Origin: Zeus faber
Taxonomy: Eukaryota; Chordata; Actinopteri; Zeiformes; Zeidae
Length of the DNA stretch: 64,000 nucleotides
Assembly: GCA_960531495.1 (NCBI GenBank)
Contig: OY482850.1
Location: 2,857,584-2,921,583, forward strand
Direction: 5' to 3'
The position numbers were made by a program, and so were the translations under genes. Positions 1 to 10,860 of the stretch are shown piece after piece. Each line of letters begins with the position of its first letter. Position 1 is the first letter of the stretch. The notes under the pieces are model-generated. The model did no database searches. It saw only the letters and a program-made list of their open reading frames with translations, and was not told the DNA's origin.

Positions 1-440
1 CAGGAGGTACTCACTGAAGAGCTGGGTCTTCAAGTGCTTCTTAAAGACAGAGAGGGAGGTCCCCGCTCTGGTCATTTTTGGCAGCTCGTTCCACCAACGT
101 GGAACTACAAATGAGAATAGCCTGGATTGCCGTGGCTGTATGGCCGGCAGAGCCAGGCGACGCTCATTTGACGAGCGCAGCATCCGGGGGGCAACATGTG
201 CTCTTACAAGAGCATTTGAGTAGGCGGGAGCATTCCCAGCAATCACTCTGTAGGCCAGCATAAGAGACTTGAACTTGATGCGGGCGGCTACAGGTAACCA
301 GTGGAGCTCGATGAGCAGCGGAGTGACATGTGCCCTCTTTGGCTGGTTGAACACCAGTCGGGCCACCCCATTCTGTATCATCTGTAGTGGCTTCACCGCA
401 CAGGCCGGCAAGCCTGTTAAGAGGGCGTTGCAGTAGATAC
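1..440 (-). pseudogene. L2/CR1-type LINE ORF2, C-terminal fragment
   Basis: Reading the minus strand gives a long open stretch typical of the end of L2-clade ORF2 proteins: YCNALL, then PLQMIQNGVARLV, then a LHWLPV block, then a run ending in PRWWNELP and FKKHLKTQLF. These blocks follow the reverse transcriptase thumb in L2 elements. Only the C-terminal part is present and the left end runs off the window, so the 3' UTR may lie outside. The frame is open over most of the fragment, so it looks younger than the L2 piece beside it. The opposite-strand ORF here is a shadow. Confidence 0.85.
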
Positions 441-1290
441 TAAGATACTTGAGAAAGTAGTCTATAATCAAATTTATAACTTTCTAAATGAAAACAACAT
501 TTTGGAGAAATTTCAGGTTTCAGAGCCAATCACAGCACAGAAAATGTTCTCACCAAAATAATCATTTATTTAAGACTAAGCATGGATGTCAACAAGGTTT
601 AAATTCTGCATTTGACACCATTGATCACAATATTCTCATAGATTATTTGGAGTTCTGGGTTGGTCCGTCGGAATGTGTCCTGAACTGTTCAGAATATACA
701 GTATATTATAGGGGCAATATTTTTCACCTGTCTTGGAGATCATGTATCAGGAAAACAAGATATAACTTCTGGTGTTGCACAAGTGAGCTGACTTGGGCCG
801 TTACTTTTCTCACTTAACATACATTGCAATTAGCTGGCAAAGTATGGCCCTTCCTAGCCCAGAAAGATGTTGAAAAGCAAACTCATGCCTTAATTACAAG
901 TCGATTGGACTACTGCAATATACTTTAAGCTGGCCTTCCTTAAAGCTCTATTGAGAGACTTCAGCTCATTCATAATTCTACAGTTAGACTTTTAACAAAA
1001 ACAAGAAAGCAAGAGCATATCACACCAATTTTAGTTACACTGCATTGTCTCCCAGTTTCCCTTAGAATCAATGTTTAAGTCCTCTTATTACTTGTATACA
1101 AAGCTCTAAATGGCTTCGGACCAGCCTACATTTCAAAATCCCTGGTCTTCTATGCTCCATCTGGTGTCCTCAGGTCTTCCACTGCTGGCCTGTTAGAAGT
1201 ACACCCTACTCAGAAGAAGATTGGGAGATGCAGCCTTTTTTAACTATGCTCCCAAACTATGGAACAAGATAACAAGCATATTAAAGAGGC
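441..1290 (+). pseudogene. Degenerate L2/CR1-type LINE RT fragment
   Basis: The plus strand carries an eroded L2-clade reverse transcriptase. Visible blocks are QIYNFLNENNILEKFQ near 455-520, AFDTIDHNILI (RT motif A, catalytic Asp region) near 608-640, SRLDYCNIL near 900, HCLPVSLRI near 1045 and a final NYAPKLWNK block near 1245. The blocks fall in different frames with several stops. The palm segment after motif A is mostly deleted. It lies head to head with the L2 fragment at 1-440, but both carry the same C-terminal region, so they are two separate insertions. Confidence 0.75.
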
Positions 1291-1578
1291 AGACAGGGAT
1301 ACAGGAAAAAAACAACAAGGTGTGATTCATGCCCAACAGTGTAAGAAACCCATGGTGAAAGTTTATGTGTATGTGTATCTACTGTAGGCGAATCCAGGAA
1401 GTGGATGAGAAAGAAACAGTAATAAGGAAGAAAGACACTGCAGGTAAGAAAAGTAAGCACATGGGTTTGTTTAATTTTGTGCATTTTTGGTGTCATGATA
1501 GTAAAATCCTTGTCTGGCATCGCCAGACCAATTCACAAATGCGTATTAGTCTGGAATCTCTCCGTGGCAGGCATGGAC
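1291..1578. other. Unassigned; possible old repeat segment
   Basis: No coding signal that I trust. The end of this stretch (about 1515-1578, containing a CGCCAGACCAA-type segment) resembles dispersed fish repeats I have seen before, but I cannot name the family. ERV-1 starts directly after it. Confidence 0.3.
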
Positions 1579-2369
1579 TGTGAGAAAAAAATATATACAT
1601 ATACTACAACATACTACATATAACTATACTACTATAATTCTAAATATAACATTACAGATTGAACTAATCCTCGATAGCAAAACTATATGTGCGTATACTA
1701 CAGTATACATTATATGAATTTATTTATATACATTACTATCATTCATATGTGAGTAATTATGAAATACAGTTTCATTGATCAGTCAGAACCAAAATTAAAA
1801 CAGGTATAGGGGATGGTAGCTCAGGCGGTAGAGCTGGTAGTCTAGTAATCCAAAGGTCGCTGGTTCGATCCCAGGCTCCTCCTGCTAGCATGCTGTAGTG
1901 TCCTTGAGCAAGACAGTTGACCCCTAATTGCTCCTGATGGCTGCGTCCGTCAGTGTTTGAATAATTGTAAGTCGCTTTGGATAAAAGCGTCTGCTAAATG
2001 ACTAAATGTAAATAAAGACACTGGGTGTAACTATGCAACCAGTTAGAAACCGGCACTGAAACGGTAAATCTGGCGCATACACAGCGGGGAGTCTGAAACC
2101 AGATACTCGGGGGGTGGGAAATAGCAAAAGAGGGACCGCCCCGCAAAGGGGGGTGTGTGGTTTGTAACAAAGGGATGAGGAAAAAAACTTTTTAGCGGAC
2201 TCCTAGGTGAAACGTCTGCTAGATGAGACACACAGCTTCGGACTCACTACGTCGACGTATAAAGTTTATTTATTTTTTGGTAGATTCTCAAACCGTCCAA
2301 TAAACTCTCCGTAGCTCAAAATTCCAGTTTCATCGCATCATTCCGGATTTGGAAATTTTGAACATGACA
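1579..2369 (+). repeat. ERV-1 5' LTR (contains a SINE)
   Basis: Begins TGTGAGAAAA and ends AACATGACA. It aligns with 7904-8475 along its length apart from a SINE at about 1809-2013 that the 3' LTR lacks. A TATAAAG motif near 2260 is the only promoter-like element I note. The 3' LTR also lacks a short segment around it. Confidence 0.9.
1809..2013 (+). repeat. tRNA-derived SINE, copy 1
   Basis: The head is tRNA-like, with an A-box-type TAGCTCAGGCGGTAGAGC and a B-box-type GGTTCGATCCC, the internal RNA polymerase III promoter layout. The tail carries the teleost motif TCGCTTTGGATAAAAGCG followed by TAAATG repeats. Near-identical copies lie at 8588-8797 (+) and 35906-36103 (-). It interrupts the ERV-1 5' LTR only, so it inserted after the provirus. 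The Pol III promoter is internal; I see no sign of a functional tRNA. Confidence 0.9.
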
Positions 2370-2372
2370 AAT

Positions 2373-2390
2373 TAGTGACCCCGACGTAAT
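2373..2390 (+). promoter_or_regulatory. ERV-1 primer binding site, tRNA-Trp type
   Basis: Three bases after the LTR end lies TAGTGACCCCGACGTAAT. It matches the complement of the 3' end of vertebrate tRNA-Trp at 16 of 18 positions (recalled tRNA sequence). The same type of site follows the ERV-2 LTR at 26638. Confidence 0.75.
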
Positions 2391-3607
2391 CCCATTACAA
2401 GACTGCAGAGGAGTTCCGAAAGCCTGAACGGTTGCGATACTTCCATGGGTACCCGCTAAAAGGTGAGCAGAGCCATTTCATGAAGTCTGCATATATTAGA
2501 TAGGAATATTTGAGGTGGAAGTGTTGTACTGTTTAAGGCTGGACGAACAACTTTGTAGTTTTGGGGATGTGGTGTTGAATGATGCATGAATAATAATTGT
2601 TAAATATTGTGAGGACAAGAAATTGGATTGTTTGATGAGAACGGTAGAAAAGTAAGAGAATGGGTCAGGAACCCCCCCTTCGAAGCGGCTGTGTGCTAAC
2701 TTGCCTAGTAATTCTATGTACCGTTTGGGCCCGTTTGTTCAGAATTCATCCAGTATGCCTAAACTGAGCGACGTTATGGTGATGAACAGTGTTTAACTCG
2801 CAAAGTAATTCCGAATCCCGTTTAGGCCCAATTGTTGAAAGACGTCCAGAATGCCTAAACTGAGTAATCTGGTGATGAAAAATGTTAATCTCAGGCTTCA
2901 GAAGGGTAGTCGATAGTCTGTAATTTCATTTAAGGGTGGGAGGCCCGGATTTATTTTGTTTAAGTAAAGAAAACCAAGCATTTAAGGGTGAAAGGCCCGG
3001 AATTATTTTTATAGTCAAGAAAACCAAGCATTTAAGGGTGAAAGACCCGGACTTCTTTTTATAGTAAAGAAACCAAGCATTTAGGGGTTGAAGGCCCGGT
3101 TCTTAGAGAAACCAAATATTAAAGGGTTAAAGGCCCAATTCATGTGACTAAGCATAAAATATTATTGCCGGCTGTATGAGTGAGAGTGTGCGTAACGAGA
3201 GGTATCACGTGTGTGTGTGAAGAGAGGTACCACATGTGTGTGTTTGAAGAGAGGTACCACATGTGTGTGTTTGAAGAGAGGTACCACATGTGTGTGTAAG
3301 GAGAGGTACGTGTGTGTGTATGTGAGAGAGACCACGGTGTGTGTGTGTGTTTAAGAGAGTGTGTGTGTTTGAGAGAGTCTGTGCCTGTGTGATAGCGATT
3401 TTGTGTGTTTATGTGTATAAAAACCTCCTTAAATTGCCCTCGATAAAAGGGGAAGATTATAAAAAAAAAAAAAAAAAAAGTTGACCTGTGATAACCTATA
3501 CCGCTGCTAGTGGCGCAGCTGCACCAGAAACGCATTGATATTCGAACATCTGAGGTTTTCCCCCTCCCTCTCTTTTCCCATGTCTTTTTGTTCTCCTCAA
3601 AAGCATA
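2391..3607 (+). other. ERV-1 leader with tandem repeats
   Basis: A long untranslated leader between primer binding site and gag. It contains about five imperfect copies of a roughly 50-bp unit centred on AAGGGTGAAAGGCCCGG (about 2930-3130), then a GT-rich stretch with a repeated GAGAGGTACCACATGTGTGTG unit (about 3195-3310), then an A-run near 3460. No ORF here is credible; the long minus-strand ORF over 3140-3793 is a by-product of the GT repeats. Confidence 0.65.
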
Positions 3608-4470
3608 ATGGAAAAGATCCCATTCCTCAGACCCGGCACCATTGAGATTCGTAATGAAGCTGTAGCTGAGCTCAAGAACAGAACAGAGCCAAATATCCAT
3701 GCTCAAGAAACTGGGAAATTCCATAAATATGAACAAAAATGGATCAAAGCAGGGTGGTGGCTGAAAGACACTACCCCGACAGCAGAAAAACACACCAAGG
3801 TGATAGAGGAAGAAAAAAGAATGTTGGCTGAAGCGTAAATGATTGCAAAAGACAACCCTGGATTAATGGGGGCTGGATAGCTCAAGTTCAACAAGCAGTG
3901 CGCACGATGGCCGCTGGTTCAGCGCATAATGATGGATTAGAGCGGAAATGATTGTCGAACGTCACAAAAAAATCCGAAATGCCGCAATCATGGCAATGGT
4001 AGAAGCCCAGAAAGAACCCTACCCCCCACAAGAAGACAAGTTTCTGCCCCTCCCCGAACCAATCCCCCAAGGTCACACCCCACTCCAACCACACACCACC
4101 CCGCCCCTTTAGCCCTCCCTGCTGGCCGATGAATAAACACACTGGAACCCGCCCCCTCCCTACAACCCTAAGAAAGAGCACACACCTGAAGCAACAACAC
4201 CCCCTGTGCTGAGAAACCAGAAAATAGCCACCCCACCCCCCGCCAGAAATACAAGCACCCATATTTGTAATGGAAGGCCCGATCCAAATCCATTTCTGAC
4301 TACAGCCCTCCCCAAAGCCATCTGACAGTGAGAACGAGGACGATGATCAGACATCGCCCTCTACCGATCCGGACGACAAAGAGTTTTTCTCCTCTAATAC
4401 AGAGGACGACGAATCCACCTGCCAGTCCTACAAACCACAAAAAGGCATCAAGAGAGGAAAAAAATAAATG
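3608..4470 (+). pseudogene. ERV-1 gag remnant
   Basis: An ATG at 3608 opens a 76-codon charged, helical reading frame of matrix type, which ends early. Downstream in other frames is a proline-rich stretch (about 4010-4250) with a PPPY late-domain motif at 4152-4163, the budding motif that recruits NEDD4-type ligases, and then an acidic segment (about 4323-4400). This order (matrix, PPPY-bearing linker, acidic region) fits the N-terminal half of a gammaretrovirus-like Gag. I see no convincing capsid or zinc knuckle, so that part is probably deleted. ERV-2 carries a comparable acidic gag segment at 27457-27990. Confidence 0.6.
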
Positions 4471-4599
4471 TACCATAAGGGTTAGCAGCTGTCACACCGA
4501 TTGGACGATGTGGCCCACTACCAGAGGACGCCAACACAACCCATGCCCCCTGCCCACACTACAGCCAAACGACAACCCAAAGAAAGACAAAAGACCAGA

Positions 4600-5640
4600 A
4601 GCCAGCCCACACCCACTCCTACCCCCATCGTACAAAATCAAGAAGGAAAAAGCACAGGAAGTGGTATTCCTAGGAAAAAGTATCAAAGGAGATAAGAGAT
4701 ACATCAACCCAGAAAAACAACAGGCAATGCTCCAGTCCCCTAAACCCACCACCGTGCGGCAAATGCTAGCATTCCTGGGACTCCGGCATCCTCGACATGG
4801 TGATTGCGCGATCCTGGCCTACCACAGTTGCAAACTCGACACAGTGGAACATGGCCTCTCCGGATGTGGACGACACATGGCTGCCATTGCACACACCCTA
4901 CGGAAAACTGACCACATTACTTTCCACCACCCCAGCATCGTGCATACCACTCATGGAGTCAAATCCTACCTCGGTCGAACAGATTTCACCTTATCCACAC
5001 CAAAACACGAGATGCGCTTGCATGACACCCTGGAAAGAGACAATGTCTCATACACAGCCGATGGAATCAACATGGCTGACGGACTACAGTATGCAGATGG
5101 CACCCATGACTGCATACAACTCATGAAACTGGAAGCAAAGTGCCGCCCAGACTTGGATGGAACACCTGACCCCGATGCAGAAATTGTCCTGTTTATAGAT
5201 GGTTGTTGTTTTAAAAGAGAAGAGGGAAATAGAGCATCATACGCAGTCGTTCAACAAATTAATGGACACCACGTCACCCTAAGAAGTGGGATGATTGAAC
5301 AACCAGCATCAGCACAAAAAGGAGAACTCCATGCTCTGGTGGAACCATTAAAAATCGCAATAAACAAAAATGCAAACATATTCACCGACTCAGCATATGC
5401 ACACGTTGCAGCCCACGTGGATGCAGCCATATGGATGAAGAGAGGACTCCAAACATCAGCAGGAGCCCCGGTAAAACACAAAAACCTTGTACTCGCCCTC
5501 CAAAGGAAATTCAAACGTCACTGCTGGAAACAAGGCAGCCGACACAGCAGCAAAAGAAGCAGGAGGGTACCTAAAAGAAAGCGCAGCAATGATGATTGTA
5601 TTAACTGAAAACAACACCCTCAATTTGTCAGAGGAACATC
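4600..5640 (+). pseudogene. ERV-1 pol remnant: RT connection and RNase H
   Basis: Within an open frame (4328-5608), the part from about 4650 reads as the thumb/connection of a retroviral RT (VVFLGKSIKG, then MLAFLGL), followed by RNase H. Catalytic RNase H positions are visible: Asp in LFIDGCC near 5197, Glu in KGELHAL near 5320, and Asp in FTDSAYA near 5385. The RT fingers and palm, including the YVDD box, are missing between gag and this block. The domain would have degraded the RNA strand of the RNA-DNA hybrid. The frame shifts into integrase around 5500-5610. Confidence 0.75.
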
Positions 5641-6868
5641 TGAAAGAAGTGCAGAAAGAAGCGAAATGGTACGAACACTCGCAGTGGCAGAAGAAAGGAA
5701 GCACATGCACCAGTGGCCTATGGAGAAGCCAGGATGGGCGCCCAGTAGCACTAGCTGCACTCCTTGTCTACCTCATCAAGGACGCAAATGGACAGACTCA
5801 TAAAGGCCCCAAAAGAACCACCAACAGGCTCAAACAGGACTGTTGGCATCCCTACCTTGAGGAAATGGTGGCCAACCATATTGCAGAATTGCATAGTCTG
5901 TCACCGGCTAAATAAGAAGACAGTCTACCAAAGACCTTTGGGAACATTCCCAGTGCCCCCCTACCCCTTCAGATAAATACGCATAGATTACACAGACATG
6001 GGCAGGGACAACAGAGTGAAAGGGTACAGATACCTTCTCATGATAGTAGATCGATTCTCCAAATGGGTAGAGCCTGTCACTTGCAAAAGAGACAACCTAG
6101 AATCATTGATTAAATGGTTAAAGAAAGAATTGATTCCTCGGTGGGGTTACCCCACAGTTATCTGCTTGGACAATGGATCTCATTTTACCAGCGACAAACT
6201 CAGACAGGTAGAACAGGCATTAGGTATCTCCCATAGATATAATTCAGTGTTTCACCCCAAGTCACAAGGCCGAATGGAAATGGCAAACCAGACGTTGAAA
6301 AAAAATATGGCCAAGGTGCTGGTAGAGACAAAACAGCAACTCAGTATGTCACTAGAGAACATCACAAAAATGACTAAACGAACGTGGGTCGAACGCGAAA
6401 CGAACGCTGCCCCTAGCATTAATGTCCATGGGAGCCTCTCCCCATAGTGAAACACATCTTAGCCCACACAAGATATTAACAGGCCACCCCATGTCAGGTC
6501 CTCACAAACTACCAGCTAAATCACACGCTTTTGATGATTTCCAGGGAGGTTTTTCTGAATATGTCAAAGCACTAACCGCAGTATCTTGAGTTTTGTATTC
6601 CCAGGTCAAGAACACTGCCCCAGACTGCCCCACACCTGTGGTGGTCAGCCCCGGAGACTGGGTCCACATCAAGGTCCACAAACGGAAGTGGCCTGAGCCA
6701 AGGTGGACTGGAACTTGGGAGGTAGTGTTGGCCACCTCACATGCAGTAAAGGTCAAAGGTAAAACTGGTGCTCTCTGGCACCACCTCTCCCACTGCGTCC
6801 CTGTCACCCCACCCGCAAGAACTCTCACGGTAACGAGGATCCAGCAGAAAGACAGAAGCATTCTGTAA
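5641..6868 (+). pseudogene. ERV-1 integrase remnant
   Basis: The integrase is spread over several frames. The zinc-binding N-terminal part lies around 5700-5920 (DCWHPYLEEM, with CIVCHRL in another frame). The catalytic core is in the open frame 5998-6447: Asp in YTDMG near 5994 and in IVDRFSKW, Asp in CLDNGSHF near 6170, and Glu in the QGRMEMAN block near 6275. This is a DD35E arrangement. The C-terminal domain at 6593-6868 has PGDWV and HKRKWPEPRW, the gammaretrovirus-like signature. Stops and frameshifts near 5916, 6448 and 6590 break the gene. It would have joined viral DNA to the chromosome. Confidence 0.82.
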
Positions 6869-6874
6869 TTAACC

Positions 6875-7571
6875 ATGTGGAAATTGTTTTTCTTGTTTAC
6901 CCTAGTAGAAGTCCTAGACCCTACAGAGTATACATATTCTTACCAAGTGGAACCCAATTATCGTATGACCAGTATATGACAAAGGTCGCAGAGTGGGGCC
7001 GAACGAAAGAAATAGTTCCCGTCATTTTGGCCTATGAAGGACAAATCCTGGCATTCAAGGTTGATTTCTGTTCCATAATAAAGTGTGATTCCACAGGGTA
7101 GGAGCAGTACCAGCGGAATGAGAAATATGTGTGGTCCACCAACTTCAGACTAACGAGTGCTAAAGGTACCCATAGTAATTGTGGGGCATGGAGTAATGTG
7201 CTTATAAACACTGGAACCAGTGGGAGGAATTGCTACACTGCTCACTGAGCGTAGAACTAAAAGAAAATGCAGAAATGATCAAATTACTGTTGGTTCGACT
7301 CTGTGTTTTCCAAATGAAAAGGCCTCATTTTATCATGCTAAATCAACGTTGCTATCATCGCTGCTCTCTTAATTGTATGTGAATGTTGTTGTATACCATG
7401 CATTTGTACTCTTGTGAAAAATGCATCATGACTGCGTTGGGAAAACCAGAAATACAAGCGTACATGGCATTGAGACAGGAGGAAGGTGGCGACACCTCTG
7501 TTGCTGTAGGTATGGACCCCCTTCCTCAGCACCAAGACCCCGACATCCTCTTCCATGATGACTGCATCTAG
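6875..7571 (+). pseudogene. ERV-1 env remnant, mostly deleted
   Basis: An ATG at 6875 starts a hydrophobic leader (MWKLFFLFTLVEV) followed by about 20 more codons and a stop. Scattered surface-unit-like pieces follow to about 7250. The 3' part (7340-7571) reads as the end of a transmembrane subunit, with CCCIPCIC next to a hydrophobic run, then a cytoplasmic tail. The same CCIPCC type of motif occurs in ERV-2 env. At about 0.7 kb it is far shorter than a normal env (1.5-2 kb). The fusion peptide and heptad region are absent. Confidence 0.65.
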
Positions 7572-7903
7572 TTGACCAGGGTTCAAGAGAGAGAGATCAC
7601 AATGGCGAAGTCAGCACACCTCGCATGAGGTTAAGAGCTAAAAAGCTGCGAGATCCAGTATCACACCCAGGGAGACACTGCTCCTAAGAGATTACTCTGT
7701 GCTAGTTGGCTATTTCATTGTAAATGGTCCAGGTGGTAATAATACGAATGTTGGCAGGTTTTCCTGCTGAGACAAATGGGGTTTTCCCTGCCAATCACTC
7801 CTGGAGCCATGCACTGTGCACATCATGCTATGCATGAACAGAACTGTTTCATTGTATTATACATATTTTGTTGTGGACACCTGACGGTGTCCAAGGAGGG
7901 AAT
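7572..7903 (+). other. ERV-1 3' untranslated region and polypurine tract
   Basis: No ORF. The last bases before the LTR, AAGGAGGGAA at about 7893-7902, form a polypurine tract that would prime plus-strand DNA synthesis. Confidence 0.6.
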
Positions 7904-8475
7904 TGTGAGAAAAAATATTTAGTTATACATATACTATAACTATAACATACATATAACTATACTACTATAACTATAACTATAACATTACAAATTGAACTAA
8001 TCATCGATAGCAAAACTATATGTGTTTATACTACAGTTTACATATCATGAATGTATTTATATACATTACTATCATTCATATTGTGGGTAATTATGTAATA
8101 CAGTTTCATTGATCAGTCAGAACCAAAATTAAAACATGTATCAAGACACTGGGTGTAACTACGCAACCAGTTAGAAACCGGCACTGCAACGGTAAATCTG
8201 GCGCGCCCACAGCGGGGAGTCTGAAACCAGATACTCGGGGGATGGGAAATAGGAGGGACCGCCCTGCAAAGGGGGGGTGCATCATTTGTAACAAAGGGAT
8301 GAGGAAAAAAAGTTTTAGTGGACTCCCGGGTGAAATGTCTGCTAGATGAGACACGCAGCTTCAGACTCACTACGTCACTTTTTTGGTAGATTCTCAAACC
8401 GTCCAATAAACTCTCCGTAGCTCAAAGTTTCAGTTTCATCACATCATTCCAGATTTGGAAATTTTGAACACGACA
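7904..8475 (+). repeat. ERV-1 3' LTR
   Basis: Starts TGTGAGAAAA and ends AACACGACA. It matches the 5' LTR except for scattered substitutions, a short deletion around 8378 and the absence of the SINE. Confidence 0.9.
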
Positions 8476-8587
8476 GGATCAAAGTGTCTGGACACAATTG
8501 GATAGACCTACGACCAACCAGAGCAAGGAAACGTGTGAAGTAGCACTGAGCAAGTGAGTTGGAAAATTAAACCTTTACCAACTCACT

Positions 8588-8797
8588 GGGGATGGTAGCT
8601 CAGGCGGTAGAGCTGGTCGTCTAGTAATCTAAAGGTTGCTGGTTGGATCCCAGGCTCCTCCTGCTAGCATGCTGTAGTGTCCTTGAGCAAGACACTTAAC
8701 CCCTAATTGCTCCTGATGGCTGCGTCCGTCGGTGTTTGAACAATTGTAAGTCGCTTTGGATAAAAGCGTCTGCTAAATGACTAAATGTAAATGTAAA
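8588..8797 (+). repeat. tRNA-derived SINE, copy 2
   Basis: Same family and orientation as copy 1 (1809), with the same A and B boxes and the TCGCTTTGGATAAAAGCG tail ending in TAAATGTAAATGTAA. The B box reads GGTTGGATCCC, one base off the better match in copy 1. A short AACTC repeat on both sides may be a target duplication. Confidence 0.88.
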
Positions 8798-10089
8798 CTC
8801 CTGTCGAAAGTACAGCAAACACATCTTTCTTTAAGCAAAAGCTTTTTAGAGAAAATATACCGTCCAGTTTGTTTAATACTGTCACAATAGCGGATTCACC
8901 AGACCGTTCGACATTACCGGCAGCCATTTTAGTAAGGTGCTTCAACGGCGATAGCAGGTACAACAGACCATTCCAGGTCACTGGCAGCCATCTTGGTAAG
9001 GTGGGGCAAGGGCGCTCCTCTGCATCGTATCCAACCTGCCCCATATTAGACAAACTGATTGGCTCGACCCTGACAAGTTCGGATGGAAATGTGTTTGAAT
9101 GGGAGGGTGGCCAGAGATATTCTGCAGAGCAAATGAAGCATGAGCTTCCTGATTCATCTGGTTCCCAGGCAAGTAAAATCCAAAACTATTGAGTGATTTA
9201 AATTATTATATTATTCTACTCTGTAAATGTATTTTGCTGTGCTTGTATTGTCACTATCTGATGGCCTTGTTTTAATGTAAAGCACTTTGAGTTACATGTC
9301 GTGTATTTTAGGTGCTGTGGATTTCATGGAACTGACGTACCCAAGGACATAATGAATACAATTTGGATTCGGGTCAGTTCTGACATGCCGTCCTCCAAGT
9401 TTGATCCAAATCGGTCCATTTTTGTAAAAAAACACTGCGTTTCTCATCTCCGCAACGGTCACGCAATAGCAATGCAAACCTCTGATTGGTCACAGACAAG
9501 TGTGTCATGGCATTACTGGTGATCTGTAATCACTTTGTATGTGCAAAATGGTGGCGCGCAACGACTGCCTGATATTAAATCTGAACTACTTCAGATATGT
9601 TATCTGCTCACTGAACTCTTTGACTGGACTTTCAGTAAAGGAATATAAGACACAAAAAAGACTGTACATACACAGAAGCACAGAAGTGCGGCGCAAACAC
9701 ATCCAATGAGGATGTGTACAGAACGTATATCATGAATATTCATATCTTGCAAAGAAAATAAATCTACTAGTCATCTGGACTTTCTCTTCTATTTCCTACC
9801 GGCTAAATAAAGTAATTTATCCTTGAATATTCGAGTCATTAAAACATTAGTGTTGCTCTGTACGTGATTAGTTATTGTCTCGTTGTTGTCTTCTTTTTCC
9901 CCACTCAAACCAAACAGCAGTGCCCACTCAAATATGATGATTATTTGGGCCTATATTATTTTATTTTATCTGAACTTGACAAATTATATTCAGATAAAAA
10001 ATAAAATAAACACGAAAAAACCCTACTCTTCTCTGTATTTTCATGTCTAACAATCCCCCCATCAGCACCCCCCCCCCCCCTTCCGACCA
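8798..10089. other. Unassigned, with a possible L2 3' end near 9200-9300
   Basis: No ORF I believe. A stretch around 9270-9300 (TAAAGCACTTTGAGTTACAT) resembles the 3' untranslated end of L2 LINEs. A run of about 13 C lies near 10065. Nothing else recognisable. Confidence 0.35.
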
Positions 10090-10860
10090 TCAGACTGAAA
10101 CAGGGATCTGTCGGGTTGGGGACCCCTCTTTATAATGCGTTCCATGAGTTTCTCTCCTTTTATGCCCATAGCAGCCAATGACACAGAGGTATTCTTTGCA
10201 GCATGAGATGGTGCATTGTCATGCATGAAGATGATTTTGCTACAGAAGGAAGAAAGGTGTCAGTCAGAAACTCTATATACTTTGCCAAGGTCATTTTCAC
10301 ACCTTCAGGGACCCTAAAGGGGCCTACCAGCTCTCTCCCCATGATTCCGGCCCAAAACATGACTCCGCCACATCCTTGCTGACGTCGCAGCCTTGTTGGG
10401 ACATGGTGGCCATCCACCAACCATCCACTACTCCATCCATCTGGACCATCCAGGTTTGCACTGCACTCATCAGTAAACAAGACTTTAAAAATTTGTCTTC
10501 ATGTATTTCTTGGCCCACTGCAACCGTTTCTGCTTGTGAGCATTGGTTAGGGGTGGAGGATCCTGGAGGATCTGGAGGATCCTACACCTTGAGGTTCACG
10601 GGACTCCTTTTTGGCAGCAGAGAGATCCTTTTTCTTTCCCACATTGCTTGGAACCTGTGGTCTGCTTAATAATGTGGAATGTCCTTCTTAAGTAATTTTC
10701 CTTTAATTAGGCTCACCTGGCAAACTAATTATCACAGGTGTCTAAGATTGATTTCAGTGATCCAAAGAGCCCTGAGACACAATACCATCCATGAGTTTAA
10801 TTGAGAAAACCAAATATTTTATGTTTATGACACTAAAATCAAATTTGCATAATAATTTGG
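10090..10860 (-). pseudogene. Tc1/mariner transposase remnant
   Basis: On the minus strand, blocks typical of a Tc1/mariner DDE transposase appear: FTDECSANLDGPDGW near 10480 (first catalytic Asp), GGVMFWAGIMG near 10380, and HDNAPSHAAKNT near 10210 (second catalytic Asp, seen in a frame offset from the preceding ORF). The final Glu region (PNPIENLW type) is missing because the copy is cut off at about 10090. The upstream part to 10860 has the AT-rich character of the 5' end but many lesions. It would have cut and pasted the element. It is a different subfamily from the intact-ended Tc1 at 14270. Confidence 0.72.

Larger units (their letters stand above)
1579..8475 (+). mobile_element. ERV-1: class I endogenous retrovirus, defective
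   Basis: A provirus bounded by two related LTRs (1579-2369 and 7904-8475), each starting TGTGAG and ending GACA. Inside, in order, are a primer binding site, a long leader with tandem repeats, gag remnants, an RT-thumb/RNase H block, integrase and a short env remnant. The reverse transcriptase fingers and palm are missing, and gag and env are heavily deleted. The integrase C-terminus has the gammaretrovirus-like KRKWPEPRW block. The LTRs differ by very roughly 8-10% by eye, so the insertion is not recent. Flanking 4-mers are GGAC and GGAT, at best a decayed target duplication. It cannot be autonomous. Confidence 0.88.

Noticed and set aside
1..1290. Twin-priming inversion of one L2
   Set aside because: Both halves contain the same C-terminal region, so they are separate insertions.
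1809..1882. Possible tRNA gene
   Set aside because: It is the tRNA-like head of a SINE found three times with the same tail; no clean cloverleaf.
3140..3793. 217-codon minus-strand ORF
   Set aside because: Mostly translated GT-rich repeat plus the antisense of ERV-1 gag.
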